The notes under the pieces were generated by a model. The model was not told where the DNA came from. It was given only the letters and a program-made list of their open reading frames with translations, and ran no database searches. The position numbers and the translations under genes are program-made. A stretch of DNA of 64,000 bases. Origin: Leguminivora glycinivorella (lineage: Eukaryota > Arthropoda > Insecta > Lepidoptera > Tortricidae). This document shows positions 39,686 to 51,994 of the stretch, one piece after another; the stretch's first letter is position 1; the number at the start of each line of letters is the position of its first letter. The stretch is from the NCBI RefSeq assembly GCF_023078275.1, contig NC_062983.1, forward strand, positions 15,679,001 to 15,743,000, in the 5' to 3' direction.

Positions 39686-40920
39686 GGGCGTTTTCCAAAA
39701 TAAATCTCGAATATCGAATTTCACCAGATCTGGACGTGTCTGGGCTCATTCTTCTCAGAATCACGAGCTGATTCGATCCTGACGATAAAAAAATGTGTCC
39801 CAAATTTTCCATACAAAATTCGAGTTTCCAATACGTCACGCACGTACTAAGTTCGTACTAAAATCGTGACGTAAAGGGAAAAAAAATAGGACACATTGTT
39901 TTATCGTCAGGATTGAATCAGCTGTGTGATACTATACAGCACGACCACGGATGATTTTAGTAATTCTGATGCGCTACAAATTCACGAAAAAAAATGTACT
40001 TTTTTGTACTGACGTTTAAAAAAAATGTACCCTTATGATTTTGGAGTTTCGACATAGGGCCCGTGGTCGTGCTAGGTAGGTACTCCCTGGCACGACCACA
40101 CTATATATAATGAGATTTTAAATTTCTGTTGCAGTACAAATTCACGAAAAAAATGTACTTTTTTGTACTTACCTTTTAAAAAAAAATACCCTCATGGTTT
40201 CAGAGTTTTGACATGGGGTGTGGTCGTGCTAGATAGGTGGTACTTCCTGGCACGACCACACTATATTTAATGATTTTTTTAATTTCTGTAGTGGTACAAA
40301 TTCACGAAAAAAAATGTACTTTTCTGTACTTACCTTTTTATAAAAAGTACCCTCATGGTTTCGGAGTTTCGACATGGGTTGTGGTCGTGCTCGATAGGTA
40401 CTCCCTGGCACGACCGCACTAAGTTTTTGAAGTAATTTACATAGTACAATTTCAAAACACTTGTTTAGTATTCATTTGACCATCAAATTAAACATAAATA
40501 TAGTGTGGTCGTGCCAGGAAGTACCTATCTAGCACGACCACACCCCATGTCAAAACTCCGAAACCATGAGGGTATTTTTTTTTAAAAGGTAAGTACAAAA
40601 AAGTACATTTTTTTTCGTGAATTTGTACTGCAACAGAAATTTAAAATCTCATTAAATATAGTGTGGTCGTGCCAGGGAGTACCTACCTAGCACGACCCCG
40701 GGCCCTATGTCGAAACTCCAAAATCATAAGGGTAATTTTTTTTAAACGTCAGTACAAAAAAGTACATTTTTTTTCGTGAATTTGTACCGCATCAGAATTA
40801 ATAAAATCATCCGTGGTCGTGCTGTATCACACAATCAGCTCGTGATTCTGAGAAGAATGAGCCTCGACACGTCCAGATCTGGTGAAATTCGATATTCGAG
40901 ATTTATTTTGGAAAACGTCC
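39686..40920. mobile_element. 1.2-kb foldback element with internal direct repeats
   Basis: The outer arms are inverted copies (GGCGTTTTCCAAAATAAATC on the left, its complement ending GGAAAACGTCC on the right). Inside, a unit of about 155-170 bp carrying GGCACGACCACACTATAT, a GTACAAATTCACGAAAAAA block and GTTTCGACATGGG is repeated three times in one direction (to about 40430), then about twice inverted (40498-40820). The centre is about 40460. No protein-coding frame. The whole can form a very large hairpin. Confidence 0.8.
39766..39923. mobile_element. MITE nested in the left foldback arm
   Basis: A 25-bp terminal inverted repeat beginning AGCTGATTCGATCCTGACG with one mismatch. The right foldback arm reads AGCTGATTGTGTGATAC without it, so it inserted after the arms formed or was lost from the other. 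Confidence 0.8.
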
Positions 40921-41479
40921 TCATGTTTCATGCTGTTTTAACGTCATGATATGATTAACTTTGTATTTAACCCCCGGCGCAAAAACGACGAGGTGTTATA
41001 AGTTTGACGTGTCTGTCTGTTTGTGTGAATGAACTTACTTAAGGTAACGGCGGCTATCAACGCGGGTATCGAAATCGACGTCCATTACCGCCGCATTTGC
41101 AAATACGCATTTTATAGGCAAACCGACCAATTTCTTAAAAAAAGTTACTCACACAAAGGAAGCCTGTTTAGTTGACTAACGCACATATAGGCGATAGAGA
41201 GTGTGAATGAAAGAAGACGCTCGCTATTTGACAGTTTTTGCCACGGGGCCGCGAGAAGAGGTTGTGTCATACTGACGTGTGACGCTAAACCTAAGTGAAC
41301 TCCAATCTCATTTAGTAGTTTACGTAATAATTATGGCAAACAGGTGAAAGTTATGCATTTCAAATTATTGTTTATAGTTTTCTACATGACTTCTGAGTAC
41401 TTTTTACGTATTGCTTAGCCTGGAAATGCGTTTAAAGTAGAAATTAAAAGACAGCGGTGAAAGGCGCCATTTCGTGAGT

Positions 41480-42480
41480 AGATTCTATTACTGTGGTATA
41501 CCACGGTAATAGTTAAAGTAGTGATATTAGTTCTTTTTGCTTTATTTTAAGTATATGTGATCAGTTATATAATGTCTTACAGTTGTTTCAATCTTGATCT
41601 ATTCACGCTATCAAAGAACTATTTACGCGGTATGAAAATTATTCAACAAAACCTTAATTTTTAGCAAAAACTTCATGACTGATTTCGTAGTTTCTATGAA
41701 AACCGTTAATTTGTCAATTTTTTAAACATTGACATAAAGTCTGATGCTTAACTTACCAGTTATGTAAGCTTGGTTTTAATATAAGGTTGCAATATTTTAT
41801 TTTGATTTGTAATGAAAATACATCTGTATGACTTTGTTTTTATGGGTCGGAATTAGATTTTATAATACTCCAATTTATGCCTATTACCGATGGTACGATC
41901 AGATAACCCTCGGTAATAGAATATATAAGAATCTATTACCGATCCATGCAATATTTGTTTGGGTCGGTAATGGGTTCCTATAGAAGTATCTATTACCGAG
42001 CGACATATTATATAGTCTTGTATCAAAATATGACATTTAGTGTACCGTAAGTACAGATTTCTTAGGTGAAACTGAGTCTTCTCTGGGTATTCATAAAGGA
42101 GGATAGTATAGGTATATGTATTTGTCATAATTTGTATATTCAACCGTCGGTATTAAGCTCCGAATTTTGAGATGGGTTTCTATTTACCGATGGCAGAAAA
42201 ACACTGTCATTCATACCCTCGGTAATGAAATCTCAATTCGCGTTAATAGAACTGCAACCTGTTCATTACCACGGTAATAGAAAATTTAGGTATGTTGGCT
42301 TCAATAATCATTTTATGACATATAATAAACTAAAATGATCCTAAAACTCTTCAAAACTAATAGTTCAATAAATACTCTTCCATAAAAAAAATATTTGTGG
42401 TCTTTAATGAGCTTTGATACCCTTAATTTTTTGGTATCTTTTAAAATCTGCTTAAGTACCACGTTAATAGGCGCCATTAC
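41480..42480. repeat. Cluster of CGGTAATAG / CTATTACCG motifs
   Basis: About ten near-copies of a 9-11-bp motif (CTATTACCG, CGGTAATAG, CCTCGGTAATGAAAT, CATTACCACGGTAATAG) in both orientations at about 41483, 41505, 41881, 41911, 41931, 41963, 41988, 42183, 42220 and 42265. There is no ORF with homology. Function unknown. Confidence 0.5.
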
Positions 42481-42494
42481 CTTATTTGTTTTTT

Positions 42495-43176
42495 TTTTGC
42501 TTGAAAGCTGAATTAGTCGGGAGTGTTTGTAGCCATGTTCCATGAAAATAACTAGGTCCATTATGTCGGAGTTTTTTTAAAAATTTTAATTTTGTGGTTA
42601 GGTTATTAAATACAGTTTACTGAATAAAAAACAAATAAAACAGCACGTCCGCTCCTGTCGGTGCCGCTTTCACACGCTCAAAATGGGAATTCCCTCACCG
42701 ATGACACTCTGGTGACGCCTCCTCATTTCGTATGCGCAGTGACAGGAAAACCTAACGAACTGCCAGTCACGTACCGGGGCTTGAATGGGATCAGTGGTGA
42801 AGACACTATTCGCTTCGCTCATACTCGGCTTCGTTTGGCTCTGCATTGCTACGTAGCAACTGGACCTATTTATGCATAACCTAACCACAAAATTAAAATT
42901 TTGAAAAAGCCCCCCATATAGTGGACTGATTTTCATGAAACATGAAAATGAAAAAAAAAATGAAAATGAAAATGAAATATTTATTTTTCAAGTAGGCATA
43001 TTACAATGCGCATATGAACGTCAAATAAAGCTACGCCGGCTCTAACCCTACGCCTCAGCCTCGAGAAGATTTCAGTCCCCCCAACACACTCCCGACTAAT
43101 TCAGCTTTCAAACAAAAAACTAAATCAAAATCTGTTCATCCGTTCGGGAGCTACGATGCCACAGACAGACATACAC

Positions 43177-43211
<35 letters not shown>

Positions 43212-43235
43212 CATCAAACTTATACCACCCCGTCG
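42495..43235. repeat. R1 fragments in opposite orientations around unique DNA
   Basis: 42495-42605 is an R1 end on the plus strand; 42885-43235 is R1 on the minus strand, interrupted by a GAAAATGAAAAT run and about 100 bp (42945-43080). The ~270 bp between (42610-42880) has no recognised identity. Confidence 0.6.
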
Positions 43236-43429
43236 TATGGAACCAACCCACGTGAAATCCTCATTAGAATTTCATTGTTTAAAGAATACTTACAGTTCGA
43301 TTTTCAAAATTGTTCAGCTGTAGGTTGGTCCCATTTAGCAGAAATACATCCAATTATTACGGTTGACTCAACTTTAGGACCAAAATACAAGTAATCAGTA
43401 ATCACCGTGTTTCAAATCGAACGTATTTG

Positions 43430-43670
43430 CAGCGGCTTTTAAGCAAAATTCTTCCTGCATGTATCCTGAAAGGTGGGCCAAAATGGTTACCGAGTGGGAC
43501 CCACGGACTACCATAGATGGTGTATGTCCAGACAGACCGAAAAGGAGATGTGACGATTTTTATCCCAAAAATTTATCCGAATTGGTGGAAAAGCGCAAGC
43601 AATAAGTTCGAGTGGAAGAAAAGAAGGGAGGCCTTTGCCTAATACAGGCTAGGTACCTATTAAAGAAGAA
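43430..43670 (+). mobile_element. LINE 3'-end fragment
   Basis: A frame reads RWAKMVTEWDPRTTIDGVCP then DRPKRRCDDF, with GGAGGCCTTTGCC downstream, the typical C-terminal tail and 3' end of RTE-like LINEs in Lepidoptera. Confidence 0.65.
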
Positions 43671-44656
43671 GCAAAATGACCTATTTCAAAGACATATGTA
43701 ACTCCGTATAGACAGCTACAGTCTAAAAAAAACACGTTACGTACCTCAAAGCCCTGGAGAAAAAGGTACGGTGGCCTCTAGCTAGGCGTTACACCTTTGG
43801 GGAACGCTCGGCTAGATGGCGCTAATATTAAAATTTGTCATTGTAACACGTATCAAGCTAACAATATGGGCCAAATTGTCAAAACTGAGGTTCAAAAGTT
43901 TTAAGGTTGTGTCGAAAGATGGCAGTCTATGCACTGTGATTACATATTTTACTTTGACATTAACTCTCTACAATACTCGATCCTCTTTGCCTATTTATCA
44001 CTGACAGCTTCCGCGGCGATCAGATAGTTAATATAGCTGCTTTAGATAGGAACAACTATCACGATTCGACCATGAACCGCTGTCACACTACGGTTTTTAT
44101 ATGAAGTTTTTTTCTGTACGGTCGTAAGTAGGTACTATTATTAATTCCGTGTTTTTACTTTCTTTTTATTCGAAAATCACGTTTCAGGCTACTCAAACGA
44201 ACCTTGAAAACACTGGATCAATAGAGCAACGACCTTAGGAAGCGTTTCGCCGGAGTTTTTAATGGTTTGCGTAAACTTTGGCTACGGTTTCACTGCTTTA
44301 TATTATTACTAAAGCGGAAGTAGTGCGTGATGATAAATCCGGCCCTGGCGAATTGGACTTACGGCCCGATTCAGACTTTAAGATACATCAAATAATATAC
44401 GATAAGGATCGGATATGCCAGTGTAAAGAATTATATTTTCATTCTCATATCACCATTTCAGAAAGCTTTACTACGCTCAGGATTCAATAAATATATTCGG
44501 TGTAAATTTATCCTTATGCTCAGTGTGTGTCAACATAGGTACTATTTTGTTTGAAAATACGTAAAGACCCTGACATGACATAATACATAGTTCCGTGGAA
44601 ATAAAAAAATCACAACTCATGTCGATTTAAAAAACTACCTTTGCTGTGTTTTAATT
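43671..44656. other. No gene seen
   Basis: Mixed AT-rich DNA. The frames at 43816 and 44278 lack recognisable domains. Confidence 0.4.
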
Positions 44657-45036
44657 AGAGATGCACCGAATATTCGGTTACTATTCGGTATCCGGCCTAT
44701 TCGGCCCTTATTTTAATATTCGGCCCTTATTTTATAGTGACGCACTATCCGGCCGGATACCGGATGTGCTATTTTTGATTGAATGATTTTGGGGTGAACA
44801 AATTAAATGTAAAAAAAAAAAAAACAGTTACGGTAGGTACTCATTCAACGGACTCCGCGCCAAGTTCATTACGAAACAAGTCAAAACCTGCACGACGCGC
44901 CCGCTCCCTGCTTAAATTGTAGGTAAAATTCTGCTGCCGATATTCGGCGGCCGGATACTGAATAGGTATTCGGCCGATGGTTGGGCCGAATATTCAGTAT
45001 CCGGTATCCGGCCAAACAACTATTCGTTGCATCTCT
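44657..45036 (-). mobile_element. TIR element (AGAGATGCA ends), copy 2
   Basis: Same termini and subterminal CCGGATACCGG repeats as 35833-36254, in the opposite orientation and slightly shorter (380 bp). Contains the shared TGCACGACGCGCCCGC core. Confidence 0.8.
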
Positions 45037-45294
45037 AGTTTTAATGTATTGCCATTAGTTGTGAATTTCATATTTTGCACACTTGTACCTTAATGTACCT
45101 ACTAATAGGCGGATGTGTTACTTTATCGCACTAGTGCGAGAATTGGTAATTGATGTGCCTATGTAGAAACTTTTAAGGGCCATAGGTACTGAAACACGTC
45201 GTACAATACACATGCGAAAAGAAAATCGTAGCTCGTGTCGATTTAAAACACTCTCTCGGTCATGTCGTGCTTTAATTTATCGCCACTTGTTTCG

Positions 45295-45872
45295 GGGCAT
45301 TTTAAGAATTTGGGACCCCCCAATTAGCATAAGTTGTTAACAAAAATTAACTCACTGTTAGTTTTGTGACGATAATTGGACGTAATAGTTACGCAATAAC
45401 GTTCCAATCCATCTGAAATTGTCATTGAAATGAAAGACTTTTGTTTTTCATACAAGGTCTAAAACTTAATGACAATTTCATGTGGATTGGAACGTTATTG
45501 CGTAACTACGCCCAATTAAGAATGAAATTTAAAAAAAAATATTGTTCATGAAATAAAAATATTGTTTTTGTATTAATTACGTAAACTTTAAGCGACAATC
45601 AACATTCAGAGTGTGAAAAAAGTCAATTTTTTTATACTACGTCGGTGGCAAACAAGCGTACGGCCCGCTTGATGGAAAGCGATCACCGTAACCTATGGAC
45701 GCCTGCAACTCAAAGAGTGTCACATGCGCATTGCCACCCCATTAGAAACTTGTACATTCCTTTTTGATTTTTAGACAGATTGTATGCTTAATTGTCGTCA
45801 CAAAACTGCCAGCGAGTTATTTTTTGTTAACAACTTACGCTAATTGGGGGGACCCAAATTCTGAAAATGCCC
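45295..45872. mobile_element. 578-bp TIR element with nested repeats
   Basis: Inverted ends GGGCATTTTAAGAATTTGGG / complement, extended over about 50 bp, flanked by TTCG on both sides (45291-45294, 45873-45876). It carries an inner long-arm palindrome (45372-45522, GTTACGCAATAACGTTCCAA) and a copy of the ACTACGTCGGTGGCAAACAA repeat (45636-45765). Confidence 0.75.
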
Positions 45873-46392
45873 TTCGAACTTCCTCTTTTGCGCACTTTTT
45901 ATTTAATGTACCTACTAATTGGAGCGTTGGTTTGTAATTTGTATAGTTATTTATGAATCGTGAACTCTGCTAAAGCACATACAAATAATAATACATACCC
46001 AATTACCCATTGTTCATTTGAAGTTAATTGGTCAGTTCAAATCAAAACAATATTACGATCACGACCACCATTATCTCGGAATCAGTCAGCCAAATTACTG
46101 CAACCTTCAACAAAAACAAGACGGGCCAGTTTTTCCCCGGTTTTTAAAGTTGGAAACACGAAAGCTTTGTCCCTTTCTGGTAAATAGTGTAGAAAGAGAT
46201 GGAGAATTTTTTTTCGCCTACCAGTTCTTTATATTTTGTATACCACAGTAAGAAGATGCGCTAATTATCTCGGCCCTTTTATCACAAGGGTACTGTGTTT
46301 TTTTTCCGTTTATATAGGTACTTAGGTAAGTCCCAAATAAGAGTTTTAATATTTTGTACCCAATAAAGTTTCGAAACTTATGTGCCCACGAA

Positions 46393-46643
46393 CACTGAGA
46401 GAAAATACAACCAGTTTTCATGTTTGTTCAACAAGTTTTTTGGTTAAAATAGCGCCTACGTGCTCTTTGGTTCAAACAACAAGCTACTTGTCATTTGAAT
46501 CGGCAATATATTTGAATCAACAAGTCGATTTTATAAAAACAACCTGACACATATTGTTTTAAACATACGTTTGGCTGATTCAAACGGATAAACCGCAACA
46601 AGTCGAACTTGTTGAATTCACAATACAAATTTCTCTCAGTGAA
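46393..46643. mobile_element. MITE (CACTGAGAGAAA ends)
   Basis: Short perfect terminal repeat CACTGAGAGAAA / TTTCTCTCAGTG. The interior is rich in AACAAG/CTTGTT repeats. Confidence 0.75.
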
Positions 46644-46689
46644 ATGTTAATGAAATTTTTGCGGGTCCGTTACAATAAGTTTTGGGATC

Positions 46690-46760
46690 AGTTGCCAAAG
46701 AGGACAGGCTCTCTAGAGCCGTGGAAAATGCCGGGTTAGTTAACCCAAGGAAAAAAAGAT
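46690..46760 (+). repeat. SINE tail fragment
   Basis: Contains AGCCGTGGAAAATGCCGGGTTA, like the 3' part of the SINE at 7098-7411. Confidence 0.5.
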
Positions 46761-47469
46761 TAAAGAATTGTGAGCCAAGCCAAGGCTCAAGAGCTCAGTC
46801 ACAGGGTTCCATCATTTAATCCATTGCTTCCAGTTTCATGTGAGGGCATGTCCGTGGCCCTCGAGCTCCGGTATGGGGGTTTATCATTTAAACCACTGCT
46901 TCCAGCTACATTTGCTTTATTACATTGATTGCTTCAATTACAGTGTCAAATAATAATCAAGAATATAACATCAATTAATCATCTACTATCAGTAGTTACA
47001 ATCCGTACAAAAACTCTTATAACCTAAAAAGTGAAGTGCCGCCAAATCTAACGTTTACTATTGACTAGTATTGACATTCGTTAAGCCCATGCACAGATGA
47101 GCGACGATCAGTATAAGGCTATATATACAGAATGTTATTCATTGTGATGCTTACAGAATTAACAATGTGAATTAAAACAGTCGTTTCATGATCCATACAA
47201 TTTAAGTAATTCTATTAAATAATTCGTGCGTTCTGTCCCAAAGCATGGCAATGTTGACTTTGAAGAGTGGTCGCGAACGTCACGATCCAGATTACGATTT
47301 TCCGGGAGCCATTTGCAGCGAAAATTTACTGTAAATAACAATACTAATCCAATAATTTTAGGGCTTAAAATCGAACAGTATATTACAGTTTTGATGTTGC
47401 TGATTGATTCCACTTTGTGAAACAAGCACGATGGTCCAAGAGCAAGGAATTGGGTTAGTGCATAACCGA

Positions 47470-47640
47470 AGGTGCGTTTAAACGGCGCGTGTTAGCACGA
47501 TCTTACGCGAGCCGAGCCGTCCGTGTAGATGCGGCTCGGCTCAATACGAACGCGAGCCTGTGCGTTTACACGGCGCGAGGTAGCACGATCCTACGCGAGC
47601 CGAGCCGTCCGTGTAGATACGAACGAAAGCCTATTATATT
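47470..47640. repeat. GC-rich repeat (GTTTAAACGGCGCG)
   Basis: Two direct copies of TACGCGAGCCGAGCCGTCCG (about 47504 and 47592) and a CGTTTAAACGGCGCGTG start. Related to 53395-53612, where the inverted end GCGCGCCGTTTAAACGCACC is preserved. Confidence 0.6.
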
Positions 47641-47770
47641 GTTGCGATTTTTGTGACCGAGATGTTTTGGGTTCCATATTGATGGTTCCTCTTCATATAA
47701 TTCAATAAAGGTTTGAATCATATCATTGCTCCACTCCATAATTGGAACACATGACATGAAAACGCCGATA

Positions 47771-48167
47771 AATAAATTTATAGTTTAAAAAACTCTAGAA
47801 AAACACGCTTTTATAAATGCAAGTAAAAGCCAAAAATAAATTATGGATCGTTCAAGTTGTCTCTATTTCTGGGATGAAGAGTAAACTATGTGCTTTTAAT
47901 TATAATATTTGATTGTAAAAGCGTGGGGCGCTGCAGTCGTGCTGCAAGTCCAGTAAGCGCGCCAATCTGTGTAAACTGCTTCTCGTAATATAGTTTAACT
48001 TGATTTCTCAGCAAGTTATACAAAAAGATTTTCCTGTTACAGCGCCCCACGCTTTTACAATCAAATATTATAATTAAAAACTTGAACGATCCATAATTTA
48101 TTTTTGGCTTTTACGTGCATTTATAAAAGCGTGTTTTTCTAGAGTTTTTTAAACTATAAATTTATTT
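47771..48167. mobile_element. Palindromic element, 397 bp
   Basis: Long arms (AATAAATTTATAGTTTAAAA and complement) with one mismatch or gap, a second inner inverted block (AATATTTGATTGTAAAAGCG and complement), and a central loop including TGCAGTCGTGCTGCAAGTCC. Some arm segments are missing from one side (47864-47895). Confidence 0.75.
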
Positions 48168-48229
48168 TATATTTTTTAGTCGTTAATAATGAAATATCTT
48201 TAAAATTTAAGGCGAGATGATCTGTCAAA

Positions 48230-48350
48230 CTAACCAAACCAAGAGGGTGAGGTGCGCGGCGTCCGGGCCGCCCCGCCCGCGCGGCTCTGTTCGCTTGTCG
48301 CACGCGGGAACTCAATTCGCGCGGCAGCATGACACAGACGGATCGCAGTA
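48230..48350. other. GC-rich island, identity unknown
   Basis: A short CG-rich block (GCGCGGCGTCCGGGCCGCCC) in AT-rich DNA. No ORF or repeat family recognised. Confidence 0.4.
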
Positions 48351-49233
48351 TAATTATCGCCGTATTTTAACTGGGCTTTCTTAGTTTTTTCATGAAATAG
48401 GAGGCAAATGAGCAGGTGTATCGCCTGATAGTAAACGATCACCGCCTTATATTTTTTTATTAGGTTTCATCATTTGTGTAAGTAATACGAATGATTTATA
48501 ATTACAGTATGTTTGGTCAGCGTTGTCGTTGCTTTTAAGGACGTCCCTAAGCTACAATCAATTTTATCGATTTTTTCGGATTCTCCAACTGCCATCGTCG
48601 AAACTTCTTAGTAATCGCACTTAGCTACAGATCGACAGGGTGAAATGAAAAGGACCATTCAAACTTTGCATAGTGACTTTTGATGTCATTATGAACAACT
48701 TTTATTAAGGGTCCAATGCTGAAACCACGAAAAAAAAAATTAGATGTTCCATAGAAATGAGCTGTATCATAACAGTCGAAATGTATACAATAGATTTTTT
48801 TTTGCGTTTTCATCATTAGTCCCATAATAAATAGGAGCATAATTTGAAAATTACGAGTTACAATTATTTACCTGCAAAGATAATACTGTGTGGAGAATTT
48901 TATGGAAATATACCTGGTCTACTTCTCCTAAACATCATAACCGTAGCTTTTACGGTTTTTCTGAATATATAAAAAAACCGAAAATGGGGACATAAAAATG
49001 GGGAGGCGGGAGGAGGGGAAAGATTAACATCTCGGCGTGTTTTCTACTTTATGTAGAAGTTTTTTCTTATAAACCTATTGTTAACGGAACACAGTAACCA
49101 TCAGCTTCTTTGACCATAGACTTTATGTAAAAAGATATTATGTCATGTCACTGTTGTTTAAAAAGACACATAAAATTTGTCAGTCGTGAATAAATAACGC
49201 TTTTTCATTTTCATATTGAAAGCCTTTAAGCTG
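48351..49233. other. No gene seen
   Basis: AT-rich with a short repeat scrap (GATAGTAAACGATCACCGCC near 48430). No exon support. Confidence 0.4.
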
Positions 49234-49730
49234 TATATAAGGTCCTAATTTATTAGATGCAGATATTTTTACAGCTGATAGTACTCGGTCTCTGGAGTAT
49301 ATTAAACCGTGAAACATTATAGCTTTTACGATGTTTTTTTGGAGAAAACGGAAAAACAAATTTGCTACGTAAAAACACCCTGTTTATGTGATTATTAAAT
49401 GAAAACTCATTGAACAGATTCTAGTACCTCTTTTACGTACCACTTAACTGTAACTGGCCACTTCAATGACATGTGCAGTTTTCCCGCCGAACCTTTACGA
49501 CATTTACAACAAACAATTGTTGACATGACAGACAGTGTTATTGTGACATGTGATAATGCACATGATGATTTTTTTTAGACGAAATTATAATTAGGTAATT
49601 TTTTTGTTAGGAAAATGAAATCAAAAAAGTTACATGAAAAGATTTCTTAATTTATATTTAAAGTTAATTATTTTAATGTAAAGTATCATGTGTTAAAATA
49701 TCTGCAACTAATAAATTAGGACCTTATATA
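49234..49730. mobile_element. 497-bp TIR element
   Basis: Ends TATATAAGGTCCTAATTTAT / ATAAATTAGGACCTTATATA with extension to AGATATTTT. The interior is non-coding. Confidence 0.75.
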
Positions 49731-51870
49731 TGCCAAAGTTTCGAATTTTATTCTTGTTGTTTATGAACCTACAACTTCAAACATGATGAAGTCACTCAGC
49801 CAGTCACTGATGAAATCTGTGCTATTTATATTAAGATATGAATAAAATCTAAAGTATGAAAACTATGCAATTGAAACTTTTTCTATTTAATAAAGTTATA
49901 TTGATATCATATCCTGACAATTATATTTATCTGTAAACCAGACCCAAAATTCGACGATTCAGAAGAACGACAAAATGCTTCAAGAAAACAGCTTTTCTCT
50001 TCGCTTGACTCGTGTTGGCGGGGGCACTACCGCCACTACCGTACCTCCAAATGGAATACATACAAGCCATAAATTATCAATACCATTCTATGCCTACCTT
50101 GAATTCTCAAGTAATATTCATATCAAGTATCAACTATTGTCAAAGGAGTCAGACAGCTTGTTGAAGGATTCATCTAATCTTGCAAATTAGACAAATATCT
50201 TTAAATATCAAGTACCGTAATCATACCCACCAAATAAAAATATAAAAAAATTGTCCAGCTTTATCAATCTATGATTATTGACTTTCATCAAAATTTATTG
50301 AGAAGTTAAAATACTGAAATCTTTTAACTATTGTGGAAAAATGGCGATAGTTGTCAAACAAAATTTCTGTCAGGCTGGCCACATGTTTGGCATAGACACA
50401 GAAAAAATATAGACGGAGGGTAGCACGATCTAATTAACCTTATACCAAATTTTGAAAGACAGAAATACCTACCGTACCTGAACTTCAATCAGTACTGTAC
50501 CTACCGCCGCCTTTTCTTTCGAACAATTCAATATTTTTATGAAAAATTTGCATAAGTTTGTTCACTAGCTGGACATCAGTCATATATTTTCTACGTGGAA
50601 AAGTTGTGCTGTAATGACGTCACAGACCCGTCATCTAGGGGTTTCTAAAATCTATGATGTTTAGATATCGTAAATGTCACTTGATAACATCATATGAAAA
50701 TGAAATACTTACGTGCATATATAAATTATCATTTTCTTACCTTTTCACGGGCTTTGATTAGAATTTTCTTTATTTATTTGTTTTCTAGCACGCAATTATT
50801 TTTTCTGCCTCCTCAAAGCTTTGTTCCCCATTGTTTTAATGTCACGTGACCACGCGGAGAAAACTGACACAGGTCCATCCTCTGAAAGCGCCGCCGCGCG
50901 ACTGAAGACTTGAAGAGGCCATAAGTGCCATCGAAAATGTTTTCAATTTCAAAACAATTTTCAAAAAAATGTTTTTTTTTGCAAAAACAGGATTAGTAAC
51001 AGGTCTTAAAATTAGGTTCATAGTTGTTCCATCTTTCCTTTGCGGATTTGGTAGTATTTGGTAAATATTATATTATTTTAATGACGCTACCGGCATAAAC
51101 TCATCAGATTCATCTAGATAATCTTATTACCTATATATTGATGTAAAAAACAAGTCAAAAAAGTTCTTATCATAGCCATGGGAACGATTTATTGTTAAGA
51201 GAAGAGGTAACTTTGGAGTCATTTTCTATCGAGCGAAGTTGTAACATTCATGTTGTTCAACTCCATAACATACTCACCAGATCCTGAAATTTAACATATA
51301 TCGTTTTCAGATTTTTCCATTGCGTTTTCCTATGTTTTTAACGGCTTCAAAAAACGAGTGCGCGCAGCGTCTACGGAAATATATCGCCTTAAACATAAAT
51401 TTATTCCAAGTAGGCGAATTTCGCAAGCCATTTGTGGCTAACACGTATTGCTACTTAATAATAATTAATACCACCTGATGTATAGGTACCAAGCTTATCG
51501 CAATAAAGTTTTTTATTGATTCATTTAATTTTAATTTTTATTTCAATTTCTATTTTATTGAGCCCACATTCTCTCCATCTCCGCCACTGTGTCTGTATTG
51601 CATGGTGTTTTACCTGTCAGCTTTAGAACAATCTAGCTCTTCTATCTGGAGAGCACTAAGTAATTTTACTCTACTCAGGGCCACATGAGCCTGTCCAACC
51701 GCAAAAGTAAGGGACCCTAAATACACCACTGCGTAGTGCCTTGCATCTTGTGCACGGTAGATGCCCAACTTGAAATCACTAGGAGTCAATGCCGGCCAGT
51801 GCCGGCTTGTGCAATCGATTAGGGTTGTGTGCGTTGGTTGAGCGAATTTGAGTTTCGGCAGGTTTGGGAA
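49731..51870. other. No gene seen
   Basis: About 2.1 kb of AT-rich DNA without exons or recognised elements. The 71-codon frame at 49975 has no domain. A GC-richer patch at 50860-50930 is unassigned. Confidence 0.4.
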
Positions 51871-51994
51871 GAAATTTTAGCATGTAGGGAAAAAATCGCG
51901 ATCGCGAGCGTAGCGAGCGCGAAATTTTTTTCATAGTGCTGCGCTAATTTGAAGATTAATGCAATTCGGAACTTAAGGATTTCATCTTACTCTG

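Noticed and set aside
41853..42143. 96-codon minus-strand frame
   Set aside because: Spans the CGGTAATAG motif cluster; no domain, composition like AT-rich non-coding DNA.
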